64,000 nucleotides of DNA, taken from contig NZ_CP098478.1 of the NCBI RefSeq assembly GCF_023702675.1, forward strand, positions 1,674,001-1,738,000, given 5' to 3'. Every line of letters begins with the position of its first letter. Position 1 is the stretch's first letter. The stretch comes from Acinetobacter sp. C26M. Its GTDB lineage: Bacteria > Pseudomonadota > Gammaproteobacteria > Pseudomonadales > Moraxellaceae. Below the pieces are notes generated by a model that saw only the letters and a program-made list of their open reading frames with translations, ran no database searches and had not been told where the DNA came from. The translations under genes were made by a program, and so were the position numbers. Positions 43,559 to 53,016 of this stretch are shown here, in pieces.

Positions 43559-44290
43559 ATGAGCAACTCAGTAGTCATGCCGATCATTGGCCATATGCAT
43601 TCTCCTTATCGTGAGAAGTTTGGTATTCCACGACAGCCAAACCTCGTACAAGTCGAGTCGTATATAGAGATGGCGGAGCCTTATAACGATCTTCTGGCTT
43701 TTGAAGGTATCGAAGATTTTAGTCATTTATGGCTGCTTTGGCAGTTCCATGAAAATAAAAATCAAGATAACTCTTTGAATCAAATGTCTAAATTTCGTCC
43801 ACAAGTGCGGCCACCTCGATTAGGTGGTAATCAAAAAATCGGTGTTTTTGCCACACGGAGCATGTATCGTCCATCACCGATTGGCTTGTCTGTGGTGCGT
43901 TTTTTACGTGTTGAAAAGCAGGGGAAAGCGGTTCGCCTGTATGTGATGGGCAGTGATTTACTGCATGGCACACCGATTTTAGACATTAAACCGTATATCC
44001 AATATTCGGATGCAATTGCAGATTCACAGAGTGGCTATGCGCAACAACAGCCAATCCGGAAAACAGTTGTGTGGACGGAAACTGCACAGTCACAACAGCA
44101 ACAGTTATTAAAGCAGGGGATTTTGGATAAAAAGATATTCGATGAACTGGAACAAGTGTTATCTTTAGATCCACGGCCTGCGTATCAAGATGATGCTGAG
44201 CGGGTTTATGGAATGTGTTTTTCAGAATTGAATATTCGTTTTACAGTGGATGACAGGAATGTCACAGTGATTGCTGTAGAGCAAAGTTAA
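43559..44290 (+). CDS. trmO: tRNA (N6-threonylcarbamoyladenosine-37) methyltransferase TrmO
   Basis: About 243 residues from an ATG at 43559 (a GTG one codon earlier is equally open). The N-terminal TsaA/VirR-like barrel is clear: PIIGHMHSPYREKFGIPRQPNLV, then ATRSMYRPSPIGLSVV and GTPILDIKPYI, and the later LDPRPAYQ. TrmO methylates t6A37 in tRNAs reading ACY codons using SAM. It lies just upstream of gspE (about 48 bases), but a functional link is not expected. Confidence 0.92.
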   Translation: MSNSVVMPIIGHMHSPYREKFGIPRQPNLVQVESYIEMAEPYNDLLAFEGIEDFSHLWLLWQFHENKNQDNSLNQMSKFRPQVRPPRLGGNQKIGVFATRSMYRPSPIGLSVVRFLRVEKQGKAVRLYVMGSDLLHGTPILDIKPYIQYSDAIADSQSGYAQQQPIRKTVVWTETAQSQQQQLLKQGILDKKIFDELEQVLSLDPRPAYQDDAERVYGMCFSELNIRFTVDDRNVTVIAVEQS

Positions 44291-44338
44291 AAACTTTAAA
44301 AAATATAATTGAGTCATAAATTTGGGGAACTGACGGTG

Positions 44339-46117
44339 ATGCAAGCGCAAGCAAAATTTGCAAACTTTTCTTTTACGATTGACGTGACGTGGTGCTTAGA
44401 ACAGCTCTTAAAAGATGGTCGTATTACTGAAAGGGATAAGTTATTAATTCAAACCACACATCGTCAAAAAGAGCAGTTGAAATGGCATCCTTTGCAGTGG
44501 ATTGCCAATTTTAATTTGAAAGATCAGCTTAATGTAGATTCAACATTGACGTTGAATCGCTTATGTCAGTGGTTAGCTGAAAAAGCAGATATTCCATTAT
44601 TTGTTATTGATCCTTTGAAGGCGGATGTTGCTGCTTTAACGAGTGTGATGTCGCAAGAGTTTGCGCTAAGAAACCATATTTTAGCGGTAGAGGTACAACC
44701 TGACCGAATTTTAATCGGGACAGATCAACCTTTTACCACGGAATGGCTCAATAATCTGGAGCGTAGCTTAGCACCGAAGAAAATTGAAAAAGTTCTATTA
44801 AATCCAGAACAGCTACAACGTTACATTCTTGAATATTATCAAGTCAGCCGTGCCGTTAATTCTTCGCAGAATGCAGGCATATATGATCGGGAAAATAAAG
44901 GTGTTGAGGCTTTATTGCAGCTAGGCGATACCCAAAATCCTGATGCCAATGATCAGCATATTGTAAAACTGGTAGATTGGGTGCTGCAATTTGCTTTTGA
45001 ACAAGGTGCTAGTGATATTCACCTGGAGCCACGTAAAGACAAAGGCAAAGTGCGTTTCCGTATCGACGGTGTGTTACATACCATCTATAACATGCCTGCC
45101 AATACGCTTACAGCCGTGATTTCGCGGATTAAGATTCTTGGCCGTATGAATGTGGCAGAAAAGCGTAAACCGCAAGATGGTCGCTTAAAAACGCGTACAC
45201 CGAAAGGTCAGGAGACGGAGTTACGGCTTTCGACTTTACCCACCGCCTTTGGTGAAAAGTTGGTGATGCGTATCTTTGACCCAGAAGTGTTGGTACGTAG
45301 TTTTCAACAATTGGGTTTTGAAGGGCATTTATTGCAGAGTTGGCAGCAACTGACGCAACATAGTCATGGCATTATCTTGGTGACAGGCCCAACGGGTTCA
45401 GGTAAAACCACCACGCTGTATTCATCGTTAAAACAACTGGCAACAGAACAGGTCAATGTCTGTACCATTGAAGATCCGATTGAAATGCTGGAACCAAGCT
45501 TTAACCAAATGCAGGTCAATCCAAACATTGAATTAGGCTTTGCAGATGGGGTTCGTGCCTTAATGCGTCAAGACCCTGACATTATCATGGTGGGTGAGAT
45601 TCGTGATCACGATACTGCAAATATGGCGATACAAGCTGCATTAACAGGGCATTTGGTCCTTTCTACTTTACATACCAACGATGCGCCGTCGAGTTTGACT
45701 CGTTTACATGATCTTGGAATCCAACCGTTTCTTACCGCAGCAACAATTTTAGGGGTATTGGCTCAACGTTTAGTACGTCGCCTTTGTCCGCATTGCAAAC
45801 AGCAAACAGCCATCAATGAACAAGAATGGGAGCATCTCACTTTTGACTATATGATGGACATGCCTACAACGATGTATAAAGCGGTGGGGTGCGAGGCCTG
45901 TCGCCATACAGGTTATAAAGGCCGTGTCGGTATTTATGAGTTTATGCCTGTCAGTCTGGAATTAAAGTCCATGATTAGTGCGAACGGAACGCTGAACGAT
46001 CTGAGAGCGCAAGCCAAGAAAGAAGGGATTGAGCCATTACGTATTGCAGGGGCACGTAAAGTGATTGAAGGAGTCACAACCTTGGAAGAAGTTTTACGTG
46101 TCGTACCTCTGAGTTAA
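44339..46117 (+). CDS. gspE: Type II secretion system ATPase GspE
   Basis: About 592 residues from the ATG at 44339; the GTG at 44336 is nearly as good, with GGGGA 7 bases upstream. It has an N-terminal GspE/PilB-type domain, the CTE-like linker, then the secretion ATPase core: Walker A GPTGSGKTTT, Asp box IEDPIE, Walker B RQDPDIIMVGEIRD, His box ALTGHLVLSTLHTN. The zinc-binding tetra-Cys segment CPHC and CEAC marks GspE/PilB rather than PilT. GspE drives pseudopilus assembly that exports folded proteins such as LipA. In Acinetobacter the gsp genes are scattered, so isolation here is expected. PilB is the alternative but is normally next to pilC. Confidence 0.87.
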   Translation: MQAQAKFANFSFTIDVTWCLEQLLKDGRITERDKLLIQTTHRQKEQLKWHPLQWIANFNLKDQLNVDSTLTLNRLCQWLAEKADIPLFVIDPLKADVAALTSVMSQEFALRNHILAVEVQPDRILIGTDQPFTTEWLNNLERSLAPKKIEKVLLNPEQLQRYILEYYQVSRAVNSSQNAGIYDRENKGVEALLQLGDTQNPDANDQHIVKLVDWVLQFAFEQGASDIHLEPRKDKGKVRFRIDGVLHTIYNMPANTLTAVISRIKILGRMNVAEKRKPQDGRLKTRTPKGQETELRLSTLPTAFGEKLVMRIFDPEVLVRSFQQLGFEGHLLQSWQQLTQHSHGIILVTGPTGSGKTTTLYSSLKQLATEQVNVCTIEDPIEMLEPSFNQMQVNPNIELGFADGVRALMRQDPDIIMVGEIRDHDTANMAIQAALTGHLVLSTLHTNDAPSSLTRLHDLGIQPFLTAATILGVLAQRLVRRLCPHCKQQTAINEQEWEHLTFDYMMDMPTTMYKAVGCEACRHTGYKGRVGIYEFMPVSLELKSMISANGTLNDLRAQAKKEGIEPLRIAGARKVIEGVTTLEEVLRVVPLS

Positions 46118-46205
46118 ACAGAAAATTTGAATCTTCAGATTCACCTCATCTTCATTTGTTTTAATGTCTATATCGAAATGAAGAAGCCATAATGAGGGTA
46201 TCAAG

Positions 46206-46571
46206 ATGAACATTTTTTCTAAAGTTGCAGTCATCGCTAGTTTAGTTGGTGTGACAACTTTTGCAGTTGCAAATACAAATGCCGTGAATCAACAGGCGCT
46301 AGCACCAACTCAAACCACGACGGTTAAGCAAGCATTGACGATGAAAGATGATACGCCAGTGCAATTAAAAGGTTATGTGGTGAAAGCAACTGGTGACGAG
46401 AAGTATCAGTTTAGCGATCAAACAGGCACAATCACCGTAGATATTGATGATGATTTATGGCAAGGCAAACCTGTATCTGCAAAAACACCAGTGACTTTGA
46501 TTGGTGAAATTGATATTGATTATAAACCAACCAAGCGTGTTGAGGTTGATGTAGACCAAGTTCAATTCTAA
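46206..46571 (+). CDS. ygiW: YgiW/YdeI-family periplasmic OB-fold protein
   Basis: 121 residues. A signal peptide ends FAVA (about residue 22), followed by the bacterial OB-fold (BOF) domain with VKQALTMKDDTPVQLKGYVV, GDEKYQFSDQTGTITVDID and DIDYKPTKRVEVDVDQV. YgiW proteins of enterics are linked to stress tolerance and sit beside qseBC, as here. A terminator separates it from the response regulator, so it may be a separate transcript or the leading part of a read-through operon. Confidence 0.88.
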   Translation: MNIFSKVAVIASLVGVTTFAVANTNAVNQQALAPTQTTTVKQALTMKDDTPVQLKGYVVKATGDEKYQFSDQTGTITVDIDDDLWQGKPVSAKTPVTLIGEIDIDYKPTKRVEVDVDQVQF

Positions 46572-46592
46572 GCAATCTGTTTATCCCAAAAG

Positions 46593-46618
46593 ACCACATG
46601 ACAATCATGTGGTTTTTT
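46593..46618 (+). terminator. Intrinsic terminator between ygiW and qseB
   Basis: ACCACATGA-CAA-TCATGTGGT followed by a T-run. Confidence 0.9.
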
Positions 46619-46671
46619 GCTTATGCTTTATTCTCAGAAAAATTTTATAGATCAAAAGAGAGGATTATTTT

Positions 46672-47331
46672 ATGCGAATTTTATTGGCTGAAGATGATGC
46701 CTCTCAGGCTGAGAGTATTAAAAACTGGTTAGAGATGGATGGTTATAGCGTCGATTGGGTCGAGCGCGGTGATTATGCGATCTTGGCGATAGAACAGCAT
46801 CAATATGATTGTATCTTACTGGATCGGGGCTTACCACAGGCCACAGGTGATGACATTCTGAAAGCGATTCGCTGTCAGGACAGCAAAACGCCTGTTATTT
46901 TTATTACAGCTAAAGATCATATTCATGATCGGGTTGAAGGATTGGATCTGGGTGCCAATGATTATTTGGTGAAGCCATTTAATTTAGAGGAGCTATCAGC
47001 ACGGATTCGTTCACAATTACGCCAGCATCAAGCTCAAGCAGGGCAGTATTTAAATTTTTCCGATTTACAGTTAGACCCACAAGCCAAAACATTGAGCAAA
47101 GCAGGACAGACCATTAATTTGACCGCGAAAGAGTTTCAGATTTTGCATAAACTCATGCAAAAGCCCGATCATATTTTGACACGGGAACAACTGGAAGAAT
47201 CTTTATACGCATGGGGGGACGAAATTGAAAGCAATGCCATTGAAGTGTTTATTTATCAAATTCGTAAGAAAGTTGGTGGGCAATATATCAAGACCATTCG
47301 TGGTTTAGGCTATCGCATGCATCAGGAATAA
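46672..47331 (+). CDS. qseB: OmpR-family response regulator, QseB-like
   Basis: 219 residues. The receiver domain has the acidic pocket EDD (7-9), phospho-acceptor Asp51 and Lys81; the OmpR-type winged helix covers about 125-218 (TREQLEESLYAWGDEIESNAIEV and TIRGLGYR). The closest named relatives are QseB and PmrA, which the sequence alone does not separate cleanly; the ygiW neighbour favours QseB. It is 4 bases upstream of its histidine kinase. Confidence 0.87.
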   Translation: MRILLAEDDASQAESIKNWLEMDGYSVDWVERGDYAILAIEQHQYDCILLDRGLPQATGDDILKAIRCQDSKTPVIFITAKDHIHDRVEGLDLGANDYLVKPFNLEELSARIRSQLRQHQAQAGQYLNFSDLQLDPQAKTLSKAGQTINLTAKEFQILHKLMQKPDHILTREQLEESLYAWGDEIESNAIEVFIYQIRKKVGGQYIKTIRGLGYRMHQE

Positions 47332-47335
47332 CAGC

Positions 47336-48670
47336 ATGAAAGTGGTGTCTTTACAAAGCAAACTGGTCAAAACCTCGTTAATCAGCTCCGTCATTGCAGG
47401 ATGTGTGGCATTACTTTTATTCGCGGTCATTTCTGTCTATCAGACCATGCAAGTACAAGACGAAATCATGGATGAGATTTCAGATATGCTGCTGATTACG
47501 GATTTAACCACCTCTTCTGGGCAGCAAATTGATGAACTCAGTGATCAGTTTGATATTCAATATCGTTTGAGCAATCAGCAGCAGGTACTCACCCAGTCAG
47601 AAAACTTTCATCTCGATCAGCAGTATTACAGCTTGATTGAGGCAGCACATAGTGACTACGGTTTGATTTGGCAGAAAGGTCAGTTATGGCGAAGTTATGC
47701 GGGTGAAGATGAAAATTCGCATATGCAAGTGTTGATAATGCAACCTTTAGAAGAGCGGTTTCAAGATTTGTTGCATAGCTTTATGGGATATGCACTGGTC
47801 TTAATTTTGGTCTGGTTAATGCAGTGGATCATGTTGCATTTCTTGATCAAGCGACAATTTAGCGTGATTCATCAATTATCAAAGCAAATTTCAGCCAAGA
47901 ATGCGGATGATCTTACTCCCGTTCAAGCAGGTGAGGTGGAGTTAAAAGAACTGCAACCGATGTTGGGTCAACTCAATCGCTTATTACAGCGCTTGGACCA
48001 GTCTCTACAGGCTGAACAACGTTTTACCGCGGATGCATCGCATGAGTTACGTTCACCTTTGTCTGCGATTCAAATGCGTTTGCAGTTATTGCAGCGTAAA
48101 TATCCAGAACGTGCAGCTGACTTTACCCAAATGCAGCAGGATGTAAGTCGAGGTATTCAAATTTTAGAGAATCTATTGTTGTTGGCACGTTTAGACCCAG
48201 AGCATGCGGAAAATTTACCGAAGACTCATTTTTCGATGCAGGAGAATGTTGATGAGGCAATTCAGGCACTTAAATTATTTGCTAATGAAAAACACATCCA
48301 ACTGCATTGGCAGGTTATTGCAGATGTGCAGGACGAGATTCTTGCGAATCAACAGCTTATCTTTACCTGTGTACGCAATATTTTAGACAATGCGATTCGA
48401 TATACACCTGAAAATGGAACGGTTTATATTGCATTAAATCAGCGTTCTGATGGGCTAGAGCTGAATATCGAAAATGATGGGAATGGTGTGAACACCGAAA
48501 TGTTAGAACGGCTTGGCGAACGTTTTTATCGTGCTTTAGGAACTAAAACACATGGTTCTGGCTTGGGGTTATCGATTTGCAGAAAAATTATTGAATTACA
48601 TCAGGGGAAAATCGAGTTTGAACAGTCTCAATACGGTGGTCTTAGAGTCACCATATCACTTAAGATCTAA
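47336..48670 (+). CDS. qseC: Sensor histidine kinase, QseC-like
   Basis: 444 residues. Two membrane helices (about 14-36 and 151-172) flank a periplasmic sensor of about 115 residues. After a linker comes the dimerisation domain with the phospho-acceptor His236 in DASHELRSPL, then the ATPase domain with N box NILDNAIRYTP, G1 ENDGNGV and G2 GSGLGLSICRKI. It phosphorylates the regulator encoded immediately upstream. QseC senses host or quorum signals in enterics; whether this protein does so is unknown. Confidence 0.9.
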   Translation: MKVVSLQSKLVKTSLISSVIAGCVALLLFAVISVYQTMQVQDEIMDEISDMLLITDLTTSSGQQIDELSDQFDIQYRLSNQQQVLTQSENFHLDQQYYSLIEAAHSDYGLIWQKGQLWRSYAGEDENSHMQVLIMQPLEERFQDLLHSFMGYALVLILVWLMQWIMLHFLIKRQFSVIHQLSKQISAKNADDLTPVQAGEVELKELQPMLGQLNRLLQRLDQSLQAEQRFTADASHELRSPLSAIQMRLQLLQRKYPERAADFTQMQQDVSRGIQILENLLLLARLDPEHAENLPKTHFSMQENVDEAIQALKLFANEKHIQLHWQVIADVQDEILANQQLIFTCVRNILDNAIRYTPENGTVYIALNQRSDGLELNIENDGNGVNTEMLERLGERFYRALGTKTHGSGLGLSICRKIIELHQGKIEFEQSQYGGLRVTISLKI

Positions 48671-48698
48671 GTCTATTTAAAAATTGGACTAACGTATT

Positions 48699-48727
48699 AA
48701 AAAAGCAGTATGCGCTGACATACTGCT
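48699..48727 (-). terminator. Terminator for hemP on the minus strand
   Basis: AGCAGTATG / CATACTGCT with a 6-base loop; on the minus strand it is followed by six Ts, 39 bases after the hemP stop. Confidence 0.78.
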
Positions 48728-48765
48728 ATTCCCACGTTTATTGTTATTGTCCGATTATTATTATA

Positions 48766-48936
48766 TTACTTCGTTAAAATCAGGCGATTATTACGAGTTA
48801 AACGTAAACGATATTCCTCACCAGCATGCATGATGCGGATTTCGCGACCTAAGGCAAAAAGGTTGTTTGAATGCAACATTGGCAATGATTGAGCTGCATC
48901 TGTACTACGAGTAAATAGGCTGAATGGTGCGTTCAT
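48766..48936 (-). CDS. hemP: Small hemin-uptake protein HemP
   Basis: A 56-residue open frame read on the minus strand, from the ATG at 48934-48936 to a TAA. Its C-terminal half contains REIRIMHAGEEYRLRLTRNN, followed by RLILTK, which is the HemP family core (typically [RE]IxIxHxGxxYxLRxTRxxKLILTK). HemP proteins are found upstream of haem receptors and act as regulators or activators of haem uptake genes. Here it stands alone between qseC and the Nudix gene, with a near-perfect Fur box 33 bases upstream and its own terminator, so it is a monocistronic iron-regulated gene. Easily missed because of its length. Confidence 0.88.
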   Translation of the reverse strand: MNAPFSLFTRSTDAAQSLPMLHSNNLFALGREIRIMHAGEEYRLRLTRNNRLILTK

Positions 48937-48968
48937 TTGTTATGCTCCGTGGTGTGTTTTTTAATGTT

Positions 48969-48987
48969 TTAAATGATAATCATTATC
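48969..48987 (-). promoter_or_regulatory. Fur box of hemP
   Basis: TTAAATGATAATCATTATC on the plus strand matches 16 of 19 positions of the Fur consensus, including the whole central palindrome ATGATAATCATTAT. It lies just upstream of hemP. Confidence 0.85.
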
Positions 48988-49113
48988 GAATAGACCTGTC
49001 AACGGAAATTTTAAGAATTTACAAAATCATCTATTAATTTTGTTTTTCGACATGGGAATGCCGAGTTAAATTCCTTAGAATGGATCTGAAAAGCTGAGAG
49101 ATTTTAAACGGTT

Positions 49114-50025
49114 ATGACAAAGGCTACAGTTGATGTTGCGATCGCAATTTTATTACACAAAACTAAAGTTTTAGTGGGTTGGCGACAAGCAAACCAACAT
49201 CAAGGTAACAAACATGAATTTCCTGGCGGAAAAGTTGAATCTGGGGAAAGTCCTGAGCAGGCCTGTCGCCGTGAAATTTATGAAGAAGTTGGCATTGGTC
49301 TAAAAGATTGGCATGCATTTGATCTGATTCGTCATGAATATGATGATCTCATCGTGAATCTGCATTTATTCCATGCTTATGTACCTGATGAATTACTTGG
49401 GCTTATCCATCAACCTTGGGCTTGGTATCACCGTGACCAGTTGGCAAACCTAAATTTCCCTAAAGCCAATGCTACAATTTTACAGCGCCTAAGTTGGCCA
49501 CATCTGATTCAAATCAATGATCAACTAAGTCAGCTATCGGAACAGAATACCTTGTTCTATTGGCGTACATCTTTAGAAGATCAAGCGCAGATTGAAACAC
49601 AATTGCAGCGCTTAAGCGATGCAGAATATTCGCGGCTGATAGTCAATTATGCGCTTTGGCAGCAGTTGAGTAGTGATCTACAAGCAAGAATTCAAACCAT
49701 CCACCTGAAACAATCACAATTGATGCATTTAAATAAGGCGGGATTGATTGTAGGGAAGCGCTTTATTGCGGCTTGTCATGATGCAGTATCGTTGCAGCAT
49801 GCACATCAAATTGGCTGTGATGCGGTATTTTTAAGCCCTGTTAACACGACCGTAACGCATCCCGAAGCACAGGGATTAGGTTGGAATGGTTTTGCGGCAC
49901 TGGCACAGAACAGTGATATTCTTGTATTTGCTTTAGGTGGTGTTGCTCCCGCAGATTTAGAACAAGCCCAAAAGCATCATGCTTATGGGCTTGCAGGGAT
50001 TCGTCAATTTAGTTTAACGAACTAA
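49114..50025 (+). CDS. Nudix hydrolase fused to thiamine-phosphate-synthase-like domain
   Basis: 303 residues. The N-terminal MutT-type Nudix domain (about 1-130) has a full Nudix box from Gly39 to Ile61 (GKVESGESPEQACRREIYEE). The C-terminal domain (about 180-300) resembles the ThiE/TenI barrel: LIVGKRFIAACHD, HAHQIGCDAVFLSPV and FALGGVAP-DL. The fusion is known in gammaproteobacteria as a MutT/ThiE two-domain protein. The first half probably cleans oxidised nucleotides such as 8-oxo-dGTP; the ThiE-like half has lost several catalytic signatures and its role is unclear. Confidence 0.9.
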   Translation: MTKATVDVAIAILLHKTKVLVGWRQANQHQGNKHEFPGGKVESGESPEQACRREIYEEVGIGLKDWHAFDLIRHEYDDLIVNLHLFHAYVPDELLGLIHQPWAWYHRDQLANLNFPKANATILQRLSWPHLIQINDQLSQLSEQNTLFYWRTSLEDQAQIETQLQRLSDAEYSRLIVNYALWQQLSSDLQARIQTIHLKQSQLMHLNKAGLIVGKRFIAACHDAVSLQHAHQIGCDAVFLSPVNTTVTHPEAQGLGWNGFAALAQNSDILVFALGGVAPADLEQAQKHHAYGLAGIRQFSLTN

Positions 50026-50027
50026 GA

Positions 50028-50585
50028 TCAGAGCGTTTGAATCGCTTTACGTGCTTCTTGAGCCTTAATGGTATGGCCACGGGCTTCACTGGCTTTCAGG
50101 ATAATCAACCAGAGCTGTTTCTTCATAGCGTTGCTTTGCGCATAACTTAAGCCACGACGTGCCAGTGCTTCGGCATTGGCATATTCTTTGCGCTGATCGG
50201 CAATCATGGCCAAATACAAATAAGTTTCCGTTGCTTGTGGTGCAATACGTTGTGCTTGTAGCGCATAACGTTCAGCTTCAGCAAGTTGCTGCTGCTTATA
50301 AGCAAGTTGTGTTTTTTGCATTAAGGTTTTAAATGCAGGCAGTTGACTGCCATCATTAAATTTTTGCTGAACTTTTTGCTGTGGCACAACCACAGGCACA
50401 CTTTGACGTTTAATCTCTTTTTGTTCATAAGGTGTAATTTTTACACCTGAAGAAGGTTGGGTTACCTTCTTCTTTTGTGAACTATTGGTTGGTGGTTGAT
50501 TCGTTGGCTTGGTGGTTTTCTCTGGTGCGGCTGTACAACCTGCTAGCAGCAACACCCCAATGATCACCGTAGTTTTCTTCATCAT
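50028..50585 (-). CDS. Lipoprotein with TPR-like repeats
   Basis: About 185 residues from an ATG at 50585 (a TTG at 50591 is the alternative). A lipoprotein signal ends LLLAGC, then a Lys/Pro/Thr-rich, disordered linker (about 20-70) and a tetratricopeptide-like helical region (about 85-185: LAYKQQQLAEAERYALQAQRIAP and AEALARRGLSYAQ). It sits 20 bases downstream of mrcB in the same direction, so it is likely co-transcribed. A role as a PBP1b partner, in the manner of LpoB, is a contextual guess; it has no LpoB fold that I can see. Confidence 0.8.
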   Translation of the reverse strand: MMKKTTVIIGVLLLAGCTAAPEKTTKPTNQPPTNSSQKKKVTQPSSGVKITPYEQKEIKRQSVPVVVPQQKVQQKFNDGSQLPAFKTLMQKTQLAYKQQQLAEAERYALQAQRIAPQATETYLYLAMIADQRKEYANAEALARRGLSYAQSNAMKKQLWLIILKASEARGHTIKAQEARKAIQTL

Positions 50586-50604
50586 GTCCAATCATCCTTT
50601 AAAT

Positions 50605-53016
50605 TTAATTTTCACTGTTACCGTTATAGCTGCCGCTAGAAATAACGCGTGTTGGAGTGTGATTGGATAAATCAGTATCCATTTGTGTTTCACTTTCACG
50701 AATATAGTTGCTGATACCATCATTGTGATCATCAGCAGGTGCTTCATCGTTTGGAATATACGTAGGTTCAACTTCGTAGTGTGATTGGCCACACAGGGTT
50801 GCACGGCGTGGTACTGTTTGACGCAATAATGGAATATACATCGCACCATCACAGCCTTGAGCCGATAAATCACCACTGGCACTATCAATCCATTGCCATT
50901 GAACATTATCCGTTTGGCGTAAATTGACAGGCTCTTGACGTAATTGACGCATCACATTAGTCCAAACAGGCAAGGCACCCGAAGAACCTGTTAAGCCAGT
51001 CACTTTGTTATCATCCAAACCTAACCAGACAACCGCAACATGGTTACCAGAATAACCAGCAAACCACGAATCTCTAGTATCGTTCGTTGTTCCTGACTTA
51101 CCTGCTAAATTCAGCGATTCTGGTAGACTATTATAGGCAGAACGCCCCGTACCAGAACGCATCACTTGTTGTAAACCATAGTTAATAATATAGGCAGCGG
51201 CTGGATCGATGGTTTGTTGAACATTCAAGCCATAACGCTCAAGCAAATGTCCTTTGGCATCGACTACGGTGCGAATTGAGCGTGGTGGATATTTAAAACC
51301 ACCTGTCGCAAAGTTACCGTAAATACTTAATACTTCCATTGGTGACATATTCACAGCACCAAGATAGATCGACGGGTAGGCAGGAATATCAGAGCTTACC
51401 CCAAACTGTTTGAGTTTGTTGCTAAAGGCAGATAAACCAAATTCATTTGCCAAGCGTACAGTTGAAAGGTTGTATGAATTCGCTAATGCTTGTTGCATCG
51501 GCACAACACCATGTTCACCACCACTGTAGTTCTTCGGTGTCCAGCTCTTATCGCCATCAATTGGAATATTGACCGCACTGTCTTCAATTGGACTTGCCCA
51601 TGTATAGCGACCAGACTCAATTGCATTTAAATAAATAATTGGTTTGAGTAATGAGCCCACTTGACGTTTTGCATCTAAAGCTCGGTTAAAGCCTGTAAAA
51701 TCTTGAGTTGAACCCACAGCTGCAACCAATTCACCATTTTCAGGATGAGCAACGAGTACAGCACCTTGCAAGTTTTTCAAACGGGCAGGGTTGGCTTTGG
51801 CTAAACGATCTACAGTACTCTTAAATGCATTTTGGACTTGAGTCTGTGCAATTGGATCAAGTGTGGTAAAGATTCTTAAACCTTGATTGGTAATGTCACT
51901 TTCTTGATATTCAGTGCGGAGTTGACGACGCACGATATCTAGGAAATCTGGAAACTTTGCAGGACCTAAAGTTGGTTTACTCACCACATTTAATGGGCGT
52001 GCAATTTCATCTTGGTATTCTGCTTCAGTTAAATAGCCCATGACTTTCATGTTGTTTAATACAACATCACGGCGTTTCTTGGCAGATTCTGGATTACGCC
52101 AAGGGTTATATAGAGAGGGGCCTTGAACTAGACCAACCAAGTACGCTTGCTGTGAAATATTCAGCTCACGTAAAGGTAAACCAAAATAAAACTGTGATGC
52201 TAGACCATAGCCATTAATCGAATAGCTTCCATTTTGGCCTAAGTTCACTTCATTTAAATACGCTTCAAGAATCTCATCTTTGCTGTAATGTAGTTCAATT
52301 AATACTGCCATCAAAGCTTCATTAACTTTACGTTTCAGCGTCTTCTCTGGTGAAAGATAGAAGTTCTTGACTAATTGCTGCGTTAAAGTTGAACCACCTT
52401 GACGGCGGCCACCTGTGGCATTACTGACCAAAGCACGTGCTGTACCACGGATTGAAATACCATGATGATGATAGAAATTACGATCTTCTGTTGAAATTAA
52501 GGCTTCAATCAGGGTTTTTGGTACTTTATTTAATTTGATGAGAACGCGGTCTTCATTATGTTGAGGGTAAATACCGCCAATCAATAAAGGTTCTAAACGT
52601 GCAACGCCTGTATTGGAAGGTTTAGTAGAACGGATTTCACTCACCTGACCATCTGCAAAAGCAAGCTCCAGCACTTGCTCAGGTTCATTACTATCGCCAT
52701 AGTCAAAACCACGGGTATGCACATACATCTGGTTGCCTTGTACCACATAACTGCCAGATTTATCGTAATTCGCCGTGTTTTTATAGCCCAGTAATTTTAG
52801 CTCTTGGGTAAAATTCTCTTGGGTAATCGGTGCATTTGCATAGATTTCCAACGGGCGAGCAAATACCTTGGCAGGAATGTCCCAACGCTGACCTTCAAAT
52901 TTGTCACGAATAATATTATCTAAGCGGATCAGATAGATACTAAAAGCAACAAAGACACCTATCACTAACATTGAAAAAATGAGTGCTAGAAAACCAATAC
53001 CACGTTCAAACTTCAT
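50605..53016 (-). CDS. mrcB: Penicillin-binding protein 1B (bifunctional)
   Basis: 803 residues. One N-terminal membrane helix (about 8-30), a UB2H-like domain (about 60-150), the GT51 glycosyltransferase with catalytic Glu177 in STEDRNF and GGSTLTQQLVKN, then the transpeptidase with Ser455-x-x-Lys458 (GSLLKP), Ser514-Tyr-Asn516 and Lys640-Ser-Gly-Thr. It polymerises and crosslinks peptidoglycan. The C-terminal tail after about 735 is acidic and Ser/Asn-rich, without a known fold. It is followed by a TPR lipoprotein and is divergent from nadK. Confidence 0.96.
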   Translation of the reverse strand: MKFERGIGFLALIFSMLVIGVFVAFSIYLIRLDNIIRDKFEGQRWDIPAKVFARPLEIYANAPITQENFTQELKLLGYKNTANYDKSGSYVVQGNQMYVHTRGFDYGDSNEPEQVLELAFADGQVSEIRSTKPSNTGVARLEPLLIGGIYPQHNEDRVLIKLNKVPKTLIEALISTEDRNFYHHHGISIRGTARALVSNATGGRRQGGSTLTQQLVKNFYLSPEKTLKRKVNEALMAVLIELHYSKDEILEAYLNEVNLGQNGSYSINGYGLASQFYFGLPLRELNISQQAYLVGLVQGPSLYNPWRNPESAKKRRDVVLNNMKVMGYLTEAEYQDEIARPLNVVSKPTLGPAKFPDFLDIVRRQLRTEYQESDITNQGLRIFTTLDPIAQTQVQNAFKSTVDRLAKANPARLKNLQGAVLVAHPENGELVAAVGSTQDFTGFNRALDAKRQVGSLLKPIIYLNAIESGRYTWASPIEDSAVNIPIDGDKSWTPKNYSGGEHGVVPMQQALANSYNLSTVRLANEFGLSAFSNKLKQFGVSSDIPAYPSIYLGAVNMSPMEVLSIYGNFATGGFKYPPRSIRTVVDAKGHLLERYGLNVQQTIDPAAAYIINYGLQQVMRSGTGRSAYNSLPESLNLAGKSGTTNDTRDSWFAGYSGNHVAVVWLGLDDNKVTGLTGSSGALPVWTNVMRQLRQEPVNLRQTDNVQWQWIDSASGDLSAQGCDGAMYIPLLRQTVPRRATLCGQSHYEVEPTYIPNDEAPADDHNDGISNYIRESETQMDTDLSNHTPTRVISSGSYNGNSEN

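Noticed and set aside
50592..50906. 104-codon minus-strand frame inside the mrcB 3' region
   Set aside because: Same strand, different frame from the well-supported PBP1b C-terminus; the composition fits an out-of-frame reading.
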